A stretch of DNA of 64,000 nt from Paenibacillus lycopersici (GCF_010119935.1 NZ_CP048209.1:974001-1038000); one strand, 5' to 3'. Positions 36,646-45,569 are shown, counted from the first letter of the stretch. Numbers and translations: made by a program. Notes: a model not told the origin generated them from the letters alone.

Positions 36646-39600
36646 GCTTGGTCCAAGATTCGCCGAGCCCGGGAACGCCGGCATACCGGCGACAGCCGCT
36701 GGAGCCAGATCTGGAGGTGGAACCGGATCTGCAGGAGGAACAAGATGCGGGATGGTAGCGGGAAGGGGAGCGTCAGATGCATTAACGGCGGGGAGCGGAC
36801 AGGCAGAGGAGGCATGCGTGAAGCAAGCCGCGGCTGAAGCGGCGGCGGCGGGCGAAGGTGCGTCGGTCAATGCCGGGCCATCGGCGCTGCCGCCCGCGCA
36901 GGCCGGTTCAGCTGGAGGCACAAGGGTAGGGACAGCAATAAGTAGGAAAGCGTCAGGTGTAGTAACAGCGGAGAGCGGACAGGCAGAGGAGGCATGCGTG
37001 AAGCAAACCGTGGCTGAAGCGGCAGCGGCGGGAGATGGAGCTGCGGTCAATGCCGGGCCATCGGCGCTGCCGCCCGCGCAGGCCGGTTCAGCTGGAGGCA
37101 CAAGGGTAGGGACAGCAATAAGTAGGGAAGCGTCAGGTGCAGTAACAGCGGAGAGCGGACAGGCAGAGGAGGCATGCGTGAAGCAAGCCGCGGCTGAAAC
37201 GGCGGCGGCGGGAGATGGAGCTGCGGTCAATGCCGGGCCATCGGCTCAGCCGCCCGCTCAGGGCGGTTCAGCGCGAGCGTCCAAGCGCGCGGAGGAGCGG
37301 GAAGGGCTGCATTTCTTCCGGCTCGGCCTCAGACGATTGATGACGAGCTTGCTGCTGTACGGCTTGATCATCGAGTGGCTGCTGCCGCTGGAACAATTGA
37401 AGGCGTACACGGAGTTGTACCAGATCAGCCCGCTGCTCGCGGCCGTCGGGCTGTTCCTCGCCGTAGGGCTGTTCGTGCCGCCGACATGGGCCGCGCTGCT
37501 TCTGAACGGCTGCGTCGCCCTCGGCGCGGTGCTCGTTTTGTTCCAGCCCCATTACGGCTCGTTGTCCCAGTCGATGCAGGGGCTCATTCATGCCGCACGT
37601 CATGATGCGCTCGGCATTGCGCATGGCCGGTTCATGCTTACCGGAGAAATGCGGACCTTGCTGCTGATCAGCGGCCTCGGGATGATGGCGATCGCCGTCC
37701 AGTCCTTGATGTGGCTTCGGCAGTGGGGTCTTGGCTTGACCGCGCTGACGGCCGTCTATTTGCTGCTATTGTACGGATTTACGGGGATGGACGTGTTCCC
37801 CGGCCTGCTGCGGGCATGCGCGGAAGGCTTGCTGCTCAGCGCGCTCGTGACCGCGCCGCGCATCGAACGGCTTGCGGGCATGCCGGATTTGTTCGCCAAG
37901 AGCGGGTTTGGCGGCTGGCCGCGAGGCTGGTGGGGCGGCGCGTCATGGCTGGCGGCGCTCATCGTGCTCGCGAGCGTCGGCGCGGCGTGGGGCTGGTCCG
38001 GCGGAACGGCGACGGAGCAGGCGCCTTGGGCGGCGGAGGCGATCAAATGGGGCGAGAACCGCATGGAAATGGCCGACGGCAGCGCGGCTCCCGCAACGAC
38101 GACGGCGCAGGAGGCGATGGCGGAGTCCGGCTTGGACGGATCGGGGAAGACGGGCTACGGTTTCGACGACCGTCGTCTCGGCGGTCCGCTGACCCCGGAC
38201 GCGACCGTTCTGTTCACGGTTGCGTCGGCGGAAGCCGGGTATTTGCGCGGCGACAGCGAAGCCTACTACAGCGGGCAGGGCTGGGAGCAGGATGACCACG
38301 ATTGGCAGAAAAGAACCGTGACGAACCCCTCCGGCAAGCAGGACGCAGGCGTATTCGTCCAGACGGTGACGCCTGTCCGGCCGACCGTCGGGTATCCGTT
38401 GTTCGCCGGAGGCGCGGATTCGCGCATCACGGCGCTAAAGCTGCGGCGTTCGCCCAAGAACGACAGCGGCAGGTATTGGCAGGACGCGTCCACCGGCGCC
38501 TTGTACACGTCCGGCGATGAAGACCAGGTCGTGCAATACACGGTCGAGACGACGGTGCCGAACGGAGCGGGAGCGCGCGGCGCCGAGGGCGGCGCTGAAG
38601 GCTCGCCGCCGCTGACGGAACGGCAGGAACGCGCGTATACGCAGCTGCCGGCGGGTCTGCCGGCGCGGATCGGCGAGCTTGCGGCGCAGATCATCAAGGA
38701 TGCCGGCCAGCCGACGGACCGTTACGCGCAGGCGGAAGCGATCGTCGATTATTTGAAGGCGAACTATCCGTACACGCTGACGAATACGCAAGCGCCCGAA
38801 GGGGGAGCGGATCTCGTCGACGATTTTCTGTTCCGGCAAAAGCAAGGGTACTGCGTGCATTTTGCCTCCGCGCTGGCCGTGATGCTGCGTACGCAGGGTA
38901 TTCCCGCGCGGTACGTGAAAGGTTTTGCGCCGGGCGAGCTTGGCGAGCCGGCGGAGGGAGGCGGAGCCTCCCTGTACACCGTGCGCGCGAGCGACGCGCA
39001 TGCATGGGTGGAGGTGTGGTTTCCGGGCGTCGGCTGGCTGTCCTTCGAGCCGACGCCGGGGTTTGCGGCACCGGACAGCGGTGCCGCCGGCGAAGCCGCC
39101 TCGTCCGCGCCGGCGGGCGAGGGGGCGCAGCCGGATGCCGCCGCCGCGGGCGACGCGCCGGCGGCTCGCGGCGCCGATGCCCGGGGCTTCGCCGGGCACT
39201 TGGCCGCGCAGCTGCGCGCGGCCGCGGCGCGCGGCGCCGATGCGCTCGCGGACGCTGGCCGCGGCGCGCTGGCTTCGCCGCCGTGGGCCAAGGCGGCATG
39301 CGCCGCGGTCGTTACCGGCGCGGCCGGGCTCGCGCTGGCGGCGCGCCGCCAGCGCGAACGCTTCGCGTTCGGCTGGGCGCTGCGCCGGTACGGCAGCGCC
39401 CTGAAAGCGGGCCGGCATACCGCGGCCCGCAGCCAATTCCTCCAGCTCGCGGACGCCTTGTGGCGCGAGCTGTACAAGCAGTGCGGCGCGAAGCCCCCGC
39501 ACCGCACGGCGCGCGAATATACGGCGGCGCTGCGCTTGCCGCCGACGGCTGCGCCGCTGGTCGCGGAATTCGTGCGCTGGGATGAAGAGGCGCGGTTCGA

Positions 39601-39697
39601 CGCGTTCGCGCCGCGCCTGCCGACGCAGCAGCAAGTGGCGGAGCTCATCGCCGGCCTCGCCGTCGTGAAGCCGCGCGAGCCGCAAGGAACGCCATAG
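36623..39697 (+). CDS. TgpA-like transglutaminase membrane protein with N-terminal repeats
   Basis: The product (1024 residues) starts with a long cytoplasmic region holding three 60-residue repeats (residues 35-214), then about six or seven transmembrane helices, an extracellular transglutaminase-like domain and a C-terminal DUF4129-like tail. The catalytic Cys is in QGYCVHFASALAVML (about residue 743) and the His in RASDAHAWVEVWFPG (about 791); LSFEPTPGF follows, as in TgpA. AGGAG (36609-36613) selects ATG 36623. Normal relatives lack the N-terminal repeats and are about 720-760 residues. Partner of the MoxR and DUF58 proteins; substrate unknown. Confidence 0.92.
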   Translation: MSKQREDKLGPRFAEPGNAGIPATAAGARSGGGTGSAGGTRCGMVAGRGASDALTAGSGQAEEACVKQAAAEAAAAGEGASVNAGPSALPPAQAGSAGGTRVGTAISRKASGVVTAESGQAEEACVKQTVAEAAAAGDGAAVNAGPSALPPAQAGSAGGTRVGTAISREASGAVTAESGQAEEACVKQAAAETAAAGDGAAVNAGPSAQPPAQGGSARASKRAEEREGLHFFRLGLRRLMTSLLLYGLIIEWLLPLEQLKAYTELYQISPLLAAVGLFLAVGLFVPPTWAALLLNGCVALGAVLVLFQPHYGSLSQSMQGLIHAARHDALGIAHGRFMLTGEMRTLLLISGLGMMAIAVQSLMWLRQWGLGLTALTAVYLLLLYGFTGMDVFPGLLRACAEGLLLSALVTAPRIERLAGMPDLFAKSGFGGWPRGWWGGASWLAALIVLASVGAAWGWSGGTATEQAPWAAEAIKWGENRMEMADGSAAPATTTAQEAMAESGLDGSGKTGYGFDDRRLGGPLTPDATVLFTVASAEAGYLRGDSEAYYSGQGWEQDDHDWQKRTVTNPSGKQDAGVFVQTVTPVRPTVGYPLFAGGADSRITALKLRRSPKNDSGRYWQDASTGALYTSGDEDQVVQYTVETTVPNGAGARGAEGGAEGSPPLTERQERAYTQLPAGLPARIGELAAQIIKDAGQPTDRYAQAEAIVDYLKANYPYTLTNTQAPEGGADLVDDFLFRQKQGYCVHFASALAVMLRTQGIPARYVKGFAPGELGEPAEGGGASLYTVRASDAHAWVEVWFPGVGWLSFEPTPGFAAPDSGAAGEAASSAPAGEGAQPDAAAAGDAPAARGADARGFAGHLAAQLRAAAARGADALADAGRGALASPPWAKAACAAVVTGAAGLALAARRQRERFAFGWALRRYGSALKAGRHTAARSQFLQLADALWRELYKQCGAKPPHRTAREYTAALRLPPTAAPLVAEFVRWDEEARFDAFAPRLPTQQQVAELIAGLAVVKPREPQGTP
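36725..37264 (+). repeat. three tandem 180-bp in-frame repeats
   Basis: Units start at 36725, 36905 and 37085, exactly 180 bp apart, and encode copies starting GSAGGTR and sharing SGQAEEACVKQ and NAGPSA. Copies 2 and 3 are nearly identical, copy 1 more diverged, pointing to recent duplication. Confidence 0.9.
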
Positions 39698-39712
39698 AGC
39701 CAACGTGCCAAG

Positions 39713-39755
39713 AGCCGCGGATTCCTGCCGGAGGGCAGGGATTCGCGGCTTTTTG
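39713..39755 (+). terminator. terminator of the MoxR-DUF58-transglutaminase operon
   Basis: Stem AGCCGCGGATTCCTGCC / GGCAGGGATTCGCGGCT (one mismatch region) followed by TTTTTGGG. Confidence 0.75.
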
Positions 39756-39763
39756 GGCGAGGA

Positions 39764-39805
39764 ACATCGAAATTCCTTCCGACAGGAAGGATTTCGATGT
39801 TTTCA
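39764..39805 (+). terminator. second tandem hairpin terminator
   Basis: ACATCGAAATTCCTTCC / GGAAGGATTTCGATGT followed by TTTC. It lies 9 bp after the first terminator, directly before the 52-bp repeat array. Confidence 0.6.
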
Positions 39806-39848
39806 TAAGCAGCTTTGCAAAGAACCATTATTCGAAATGCTCTCGAAA

Positions 39849-40670
39849 GTTGCCGCCGCGGCTGGATTTTGCGCCAGTACCGAGCAAAATGCCCGCAAAA
39901 GTTGCCGCAGTGGCAGGATTCCGCGCCAGACCCGGGTGAATGAGCCGCAAAAGTTGCCGCAGTGGCAGGATTTCGCGCCAGACCCGGGTGAATGAGCCGC
40001 AAAAGTTGCCGCAGAGGCAGGATTCCGCGCCAGACCCGGGTGAATGAGCCGCAAAAGTTGCCGCAGAGGCAGGATTTCGCGCCAGACCCGGGTGAATCAG
40101 CCGCAAAAGTTGCCGCAGAGGCAGGATTCCGCGCCAGACCCGGGTGAATGAGCCGCAAAAGTTGCCGCAGAGGCAGGATTCCGCGCCAGACCCGGGTGAA
40201 TGAGCCGCAAAAGTTGCCGCAGTGACAGGATTCCGCGCCAGACCCGGGTGAATGAGCCGCAAAAGTTGCCGCAGTGGCAGGATTTCGCGCCAGACCCGGG
40301 TGAATTAGCCGCAAAAGTTGCCGCAGAGGCAGGATTCCGCGCCAGACCCGGGTGAATGAGCCGCAAAAGTTGCCGCAGAGGCAGGATTTCGCGCCAGACC
40401 CGGGTGAATGAGCCGCAAAAGTTGCCGCAGAGGCAGGATTCCGCGCCAGACCCGGGTGAATGAGCCGCAAAAGTTGCCGCAGAGGCAGGATTCCGCGCCA
40501 GACCCGGGTGAATGAGCCGCAAAAGTTGCCGCAGTGACAGGATTCCGCGCCAGACCCGGGTGAATGAGCCGCAAAAGTTGCCGCAGAGGCAGGATTTCGC
40601 GCCAGACCCGGGTGAATGAGCCGCAAAAGTTGCCGCAGCGGCAGGATGTCGCGCCGGAACCGGGCGAATC
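39849..40670. repeat. 52-bp direct repeat array, 16 contiguous units
   Basis: GTTGCCGC begins a unit at 39849, 39901, 39953 and every 52 bp to 40629. The first and last units are degenerate; the inner 14 are nearly identical and vary at a few fixed sites (CAGTGG/CAGAGG/CAGTGA, GATTCC/GATTTC, GAATGA/GAATCA/GAATTA). Each unit holds TGCC-N5-GGCA and CCCGGG. There are no spacers, so it is not CRISPR. The period is not a multiple of three, and all minus-strand frames stay open, producing spurious long frames. Confidence 0.95.
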
Positions 40671-40775
40671 ATATGCTTTTCACGGCGCGGAGCTACAAAT
40701 TCCTGCCTGCGGGAGCTTTGACGGCACTGCCTGCGGAGCCCCTATCCCAGTACACGGATTCGAATATCTTCGTAA

Positions 40776-40819
40776 AAAGGATCTCGACATCCACTTTGCA
40801 GTGAATGTCGAGATCCTTT
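40776..40819 (-). terminator. strong hairpin, probable terminator of the bactofilin operon
   Basis: A 20-bp stem (one mismatch) starting AAAGGATCTCGACAT and closing ATGTCGAGATCCTTT, with loop TTGC. On the minus strand it is followed by TTTTTACG. It lies 300 bp after the bactofilin stop. Confidence 0.65.
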
Positions 40820-40928
40820 CGCGTACTCAATGGGATGTTCCTATGACAATGACATGCCAACACCGATAGGCTATCCCTTTGTTCACGATGGCAGCGAGTC
40901 CGCAGAAAAGCCAACTGCGTCCGCAGAT

Positions 40929-41016
40929 CTATCGAACGTACCGGCATTCTGGCGGTTCTATTGAACGTACTGGCTTTTCCTGCGAATCTATCTGTCGTTC
41001 CGGCTTTACTCCGGTT
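40929..41016. repeat. three imperfect 29-30-bp repeats
   Basis: Units start CTAT at 40929, 40958 and 40988 and share CTATNGAACGTACYGGCNTT. They lie between the hairpin at 40776 and the bactofilin stop. Together with the array they leave no room for a gene in 39806-41120. Confidence 0.7.
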
Positions 41017-41120
41017 ACGGATCCTCCGCTTGCGCTTCGACGCATTGAACGGGGCGGGGCGGTTATGTCCAGCCCCAGCAAGTGCTGCAGACAAGCCGCC
41101 TGCTCGATCGCGCGCGCATG

Positions 41121-42926
41121 CTACCAATTCCGAAGCAGCGCAGCCGCTTCCTCGGCATTGCGGTTGTTCGCCGGCTGGCTGCGCTGCGATTGATCGCCCT
41201 GTCCGGCATGCTCTCCGCCGCCGGCATGCGCCCGCTGCTCGAACCCGAACGCATACGCGCTGCCCGAGGCTCGGACGGGCTCGCCGGAAGCAGCGTTTGT
41301 CAACGGGGCCGCTGTCGCCGCCACACCGGCATGCGGCTTGCCGACATTGATTCCGAATCCGGAGGCGGAGTTCCAGACGCTAGTATCGGAATCGCCGGCA
41401 ACCGCCGTTTGCTCCGAGGGCCGCTCGCCCTGTCCGTCCCGCAACGGCTCGAAAATCGTCCAGCCGCCTTTTCCTTCGCCGGCCAGTGCAATTGGCGCAT
41501 CCGTGTCCGACCCAGATGCGGCATCAGATGCGATACCTGCTTCAATAGCCGCAACAGCCTCGGATCCTTCCTCGCTGCCTTTGGCATCCAGCTCGGCAGC
41601 AGCCATTCCTGCCAATTCGGCACCTTCTAAGCTCCCAAGAGGCATGGCCGTTACCGGAGCAGCCACAGCAGCCGCAGAAACTGCAGAAGCATCCTGTTCG
41701 AGCCCATCAACCGAACGCTCATTTACGTTCGAAGCCTTGTTCTCAGCCCAATCATCCGCTGTGTAATCAACCGCAACGGTTTCATCCTCGAACCTGCCAA
41801 CAGCAAACCCGCTCGAAGCCTTGGCTCCGGCCATCTCAACGCCAACCGATACAGCAGCAGCATCCGTTTCGAATGTGCCAACCGAACGCTCACTATAGCT
41901 CGAAACCGCGATCTCGGCTAAACCAGTCGCGGGCAGCTCTTCGGCCGCAGCCGCAACCGCCGCAATCGCCGAGCCGCTAGTATCACCAAGTTCGCCGCCC
42001 AGACTTCCAACCTCGGCATCAGCCGCGACAGAAGCAGGCGTTTCGTCGACCGCTGTAAGCGCTTCTTCCGCAACAACCTTAGCTTCAGCCACTATAGTTG
42101 CACCAACCACAGCCGAAGCAGCATCTTCCCAAAGCTCATCAACCGCAGCCTCGCTCGCTGCCGCGGTTTCCGCAAGCGCCGCCGCATGTTGCTTAGCCGC
42201 TGGTCCGGCCGCTTGCCCGGGAACGCCCAGCGCCGCGCGTTCTTCATCGCTCACTCCTTCGCCGAGCTTGTCTTGCTTCCGGCCTGCGTTCATGTTCTGC
42301 ATGAACGCCCGACCGTTCTCGCGCAGCGGGTTGGCGAAGGCTTGCGTGTCGTCGGCAGCTTGATGCTCCGCGGCTTCGGGCCCTGTCTCGGCCTCATCCT
42401 TCTTCTCGGGCGCGCGGTAGCTAATCTTCTTGATCAACGGGCCGGAACCGGCAGGCTCGTTCTTGTCCCGGCGGTCGTAGCCGCTTCGGCGCTCCTCGCC
42501 GTTCCAGTTCGGATCGTTCGCCGCGCGCCGGTCGCGTCCGCTTCGGCGCTCGATGGGGCTGACGACAGGCTCGCCCTTATCCATGGCGCTGTTGCCCTGG
42601 AAGACGCCGCCTTCCTCGATCTCAAGCGTCGCCGCATCCATGTCGCCGTATAATTTGCCGGTCGACGTGATCGTCAGCTTGCCGCTGATGCGCACGTTGC
42701 CCGTCACTTGGCCGGCCAGAAACGCGTTGCGCGCCGTGATGTTGGAAATCGCGAACGCGCTCTCGCCCAGCACGACGTCTCCCTCGCAGAAAATATCCCC
42801 GCGCAGCTGGCCTTCCACCCGAACGCTTCCCGCCGAGCGGATCGCCCCTTCGACGATGGTGCCTTCGCCGATGAAGGTATCGGTCAGCGAGGTGCTAATC
42901 TTGTCTTTTTTCCAAAACTTGAACAT
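41121..42926 (-). CDS. bactofilin with very long disordered C-terminal tail
   Basis: The N-terminal 120 residues are a bactofilin (DUF583) beta-helix: TDTFIGEGTIVEGAIRSAGS, VRVEGQLRGDIFCEGDVVLG, ARNAFLAGQVTGNVRISGKL. Bactofilins polymerise without nucleotide and place wall enzymes. Most are 100-250 residues; this one has 601, the rest being a linker with repeated RRSGRDRR/RRSGYDRRD motifs and an Ala/Glu/Ser-rich acidic tail. AAGGGGA selects ATG 42926 over the TTG at 42929. It overlaps the upstream M23 peptidase gene by 32 bp, the classical bactofilin-LytM pairing. Confidence 0.92.
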   Translation of the reverse strand: MFKFWKKDKISTSLTDTFIGEGTIVEGAIRSAGSVRVEGQLRGDIFCEGDVVLGESAFAISNITARNAFLAGQVTGNVRISGKLTITSTGKLYGDMDAATLEIEEGGVFQGNSAMDKGEPVVSPIERRSGRDRRAANDPNWNGEERRSGYDRRDKNEPAGSGPLIKKISYRAPEKKDEAETGPEAAEHQAADDTQAFANPLRENGRAFMQNMNAGRKQDKLGEGVSDEERAALGVPGQAAGPAAKQHAAALAETAAASEAAVDELWEDAASAVVGATIVAEAKVVAEEALTAVDETPASVAADAEVGSLGGELGDTSGSAIAAVAAAAEELPATGLAEIAVSSYSERSVGTFETDAAAVSVGVEMAGAKASSGFAVGRFEDETVAVDYTADDWAENKASNVNERSVDGLEQDASAVSAAAVAAPVTAMPLGSLEGAELAGMAAAELDAKGSEEGSEAVAAIEAGIASDAASGSDTDAPIALAGEGKGGWTIFEPLRDGQGERPSEQTAVAGDSDTSVWNSASGFGINVGKPHAGVAATAAPLTNAASGEPVRASGSAYAFGFEQRAHAGGGEHAGQGDQSQRSQPANNRNAEEAAALLRNW

Positions 42927-43923
42927 CAATCGGCATCCCCTTCATGGCCATGTTTAAATACGGTTTTGGATCGACGGGCGCGTCATGCTCCAGCACTTCG
43001 AAATGCAGATGCGGGCCCGTGCTGCGTCCCGTAGAGCCGATTTTGCCGATGGTGTCGCCCTGCTTGAGGACATCGCCCTTCGATACGGAAATGCTGAACA
43101 AATGCATGTATTTGGTCGAAATGCCTTGTTTGTGACGGATAATGACGTAGTTGCCGCGGGCGCTGTTGTAGCCGGTTTCCGTCACCGTGCCGTCCGCTGC
43201 GGCGAAGACGGGGTCTCCGAGGCTGCCGGCGATGTCGATCCCGGTATGCTTGGCCGGATTGTCGGTGAACGGGTCGATCCGAACGCCGAACTGCGACGTG
43301 ATGCGCTGCGAATACGTCGGCCAGAACGTCGGCATGACGCGCAGCTGCTGTTTCTTTTTCTGCGCTTCCGTATGCGTGCGGGTCAACGCTTCTTTCAGCT
43401 CGCCGATTTGCGCATCGAGCGAAGCGTATTTCTCGCCCATGCCGTCCATCAGCTGGCGATAATCGCTGTCGGTCGCCGCGAAGAGCTCGCCGCCGACGCC
43501 GTTCTCCGTGTCCGGCTTGTCGGACTGGACTGTCGAACCGGCAGGCTCCGGGATGCCGACGAAAGACTTCATCGCCGACGCGAGCTTGTCCAATTGATCA
43601 AGGCGCGTCTGTACATTCTCGGCCTGCTGGGCGAACTCGACGACTTGTTTCTGGAGCTGCCGGATCGAGGCGTCCTTGTACGCGATTTCGCTTTTGTACG
43701 CGCCGGAGCTGAGATCGAACTGCTGATGAAGCCGATCCATTTTCCATGCGCTGCGTTCCTGGAGCAAGTACAGCGTGGACGCTGTGGCGGCCAGAGCGAG
43801 GATGAGAATCGGTATGGCCGCCAGAAGGACGGTGGAAGCCCGAAACCGCATGGATGGCCCGCCGTCGTCCGGAAGAACAAGAAACGTATACCGGCTGCCG
43901 GAGAAGAGTCGTTTCTTCTTCAT
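42895..43923 (-). CDS. M23 (LytM-type) peptidoglycan endopeptidase, membrane anchored
   Basis: The product (342 residues) has a short cytoplasmic start, one transmembrane helix (TVLLAAIPILILALAATAST), an extracellular coiled coil (IRQLQKQVVEFAQQAENVQT) and a C-terminal LytM domain. Zn ligands are in PAKHTGIDIAGSLGDPV and GRSTGPHLHFEV, with YMHLFSISVSKGDVLKQGD between. All ligands are present, so it should be active, unlike EnvC-type activators. AAGGAGACAGGC selects ATG 43923. It probably cuts peptidoglycan where the bactofilin scaffold localises it. Confidence 0.94.
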   Translation of the reverse strand: MKKKRLFSGSRYTFLVLPDDGGPSMRFRASTVLLAAIPILILALAATASTLYLLQERSAWKMDRLHQQFDLSSGAYKSEIAYKDASIRQLQKQVVEFAQQAENVQTRLDQLDKLASAMKSFVGIPEPAGSTVQSDKPDTENGVGGELFAATDSDYRQLMDGMGEKYASLDAQIGELKEALTRTHTEAQKKKQQLRVMPTFWPTYSQRITSQFGVRIDPFTDNPAKHTGIDIAGSLGDPVFAAADGTVTETGYNSARGNYVIIRHKQGISTKYMHLFSISVSKGDVLKQGDTIGKIGSTGRSTGPHLHFEVLEHDAPVDPKPYLNMAMKGMPIDVQVLEKRQD

Positions 43924-44107
43924 GCCTGTCTCCTTAACGTTTTTGGATGATCTTGCCGAAAACCTACATATACCGAATAATTTCGGCATGTAATCCAAAA
44001 AAACTTAGCTTTCGCGTAAATTTGATCCGCGCCGACATTCTCGACATGCAAAAAAAGGATTTTGTCGGATCGTGGCGAAATCAAGTCCCAATACGGGCAA
44101 TGCGCGC

Positions 44108-44136
44108 GCCGCGGAAGCTTCTGCAGCTTCGCGGCC
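44108..44136 (+). promoter_or_regulatory. hairpin in the leader of the ParM-like gene
   Basis: GCCGCGGAAGCT / AGCTTCGCGGC with a short loop, 34 bp before the TTG start and without a T-tract. It may affect translation or mRNA stability. The divergent region 43924-44169 has no other clear signal. Confidence 0.35.
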
Positions 44137-44169
44137 GGGCATGTCTCGATAGGAACGGAGGAACTGAAA

Positions 44170-45285
44170 TTGATTAAGCTCGCAGGCATTGACGTAGGCA
44201 ATGACAGCATCAAACTCATGGTCGACGGCTCGGCGGAACCTGTCGTGATTCCAAGCATTCTCGCGCCCGGCTACGAACGGCATATTTTTCAAGAAGAGGA
44301 TTCGCCGCTGAAGGCGCTGGACGTGCGGATTTACAGCCCGAAGCTGAAACGGAACAATCAGCGGTATTTCGTGGGAACGCTCGCCATGGAGGACCAGGAC
44401 AACTCCGAGCTGGAGGAGACCGACAACAAGGCGACGAGCGACCAGGCGCTGATCGTGGCGCTGACCGCGCTGGCTTACGCCGGATTGACGAGCGGCGCGT
44501 ACCAGCCCTCCGAGGCGCAGTCGGGCCAAGTCGTGGAGTACATCGTCGGCACCGGGCTTCCCGTTCGTACGTACGCAGGCTTCCATAAGCAGTTCGAGGA
44601 GCGGCTCGTCGGCGAGCACGAAGTGACCTTCCTCTCGACGCCGAAGCTGAGCGGACGCTCGATCAAAGTCATCATCAAGCGCGCGGTCGTATCGATCGAA
44701 GGCGCCGCGGCGCTGTTCCATATGGCTACGCACGATAACCTCTCCGTCCGTAACGAGGAGCTGTACTACGGCTGCATCGGCATTTGCGAAATGGGCGCGC
44801 TGACGACGGACTTCCCGGTCGTGAAACGGATGAGCATCGACAACCAATTCAGCACGGGCGAGCAGTTCGGCTTGGCCGGCTATCTGGACCAGATCATCCG
44901 GGACGTCGAAGACCAGTTCGGCCACCGGTTCCCGAGCCGGACGAAATTGATTCAGCGCATCAAGAGCGGCGACTATGTGATCCACCGCATCGGCGAAGGC
45001 CAAGCGGACATCCGTCCGATCGTGGACAATTACTTCGGCCGCGCGGCGAACAAGGTGCTGGATCTCATCGTGAAACGGTGGAAGAAGAACCCGGACATCC
45101 AATGCTTCTACGTGCTCGGCGGCGGCGCAGCGGCGCTGCGGTCGTACCTGAACGACGCGGCGGGCTCCATCCGTCTCCGTTTCGTGGAAGACAGCGAGTT
45201 CCAGAACGTATACGGCTACTTGAAGCTGGCCAAAAACAAACAGCAGCAGGCGCTTGCCGCAGCTGCGGCAGCCGAGCAGGGCTAA
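44170..45285 (+). CDS. ParM/StbA-like actin family protein, chromosomal
   Basis: An actin-fold ATPase of 371 residues. The phosphate-1 loop is LAGIDVGNDSIKLMVDGS; the linker and second phosphate region follow (YYGCIGICEMGALTTDFPVV near residue 205), and the adenosine motif is CFYVLGGGAAALRSYLND near residue 315. ParM relatives segregate plasmids, but no ParR or centromere-like partner is seen and the location is chromosomal. GGAGG (44157-44161) is 8 bases before a TTG start; the frame extends further upstream without an RBS. Divergent from the bactofilin/M23 operon, suggesting a role in cell shape or localisation. Confidence 0.88.
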   Translation: MIKLAGIDVGNDSIKLMVDGSAEPVVIPSILAPGYERHIFQEEDSPLKALDVRIYSPKLKRNNQRYFVGTLAMEDQDNSELEETDNKATSDQALIVALTALAYAGLTSGAYQPSEAQSGQVVEYIVGTGLPVRTYAGFHKQFEERLVGEHEVTFLSTPKLSGRSIKVIIKRAVVSIEGAAALFHMATHDNLSVRNEELYYGCIGICEMGALTTDFPVVKRMSIDNQFSTGEQFGLAGYLDQIIRDVEDQFGHRFPSRTKLIQRIKSGDYVIHRIGEGQADIRPIVDNYFGRAANKVLDLIVKRWKKNPDIQCFYVLGGGAAALRSYLNDAAGSIRLRFVEDSEFQNVYGYLKLAKNKQQQALAAAAAAEQG

Positions 45286-45361
45286 GCGACCGAGCGCGTC
45301 CGCGCAAGTCACATGCATCGGGCAGGCAATTGGCTGCATCATCTATAAGTCGAACGTATAG

Positions 45362-45399
45362 GCCGAACGGGCGTTGCTAACGCTCGTTCGGCTTTTGTT
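45362..45399 (+). terminator. terminator of the ParM-like gene
   Basis: GCCGAACGGGCG / CGCTCGTTCGGC stem with loop TTGCTAA, followed by TTTTGTTTT. Confidence 0.8.
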
Positions 45400-45569
45400 T
45401 TGGCTGCGCTCATGTGCGGCAGGCGAGGCAGGGAGCAGAAGCGGGTCGAGTCGGCAGTTTGTTAAGCAGCCGGTCCGATTATTAGGCAGCTGACGTCCTG
45501 TGCCATGCCTGGTTGGTGCAGAAAGCGCCTGGAAACCCGAAACTACCACTATAGGGGACCGGTTGTATA

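Noticed and set aside
39849..40670. CRISPR array
   Set aside because: Units are contiguous with no variable spacers, and no cas genes are present.
38764..40672. Long minus-strand frames (up to 620 codons) through the 52-bp repeat and the transglutaminase gene
   Set aside because: The repeat unit has no stop in any minus frame and its period is not a multiple of three, so all frames stay open by chance; no RBS or family similarity.
42050..42072. cre-like TGTAAGCGCTTCTT
   Set aside because: Lies inside the bactofilin coding sequence, far from any promoter.
44170..45285. Integrated plasmid partition locus
   Set aside because: No ParR-like gene, iteron centromere, replication gene or integrase nearby.
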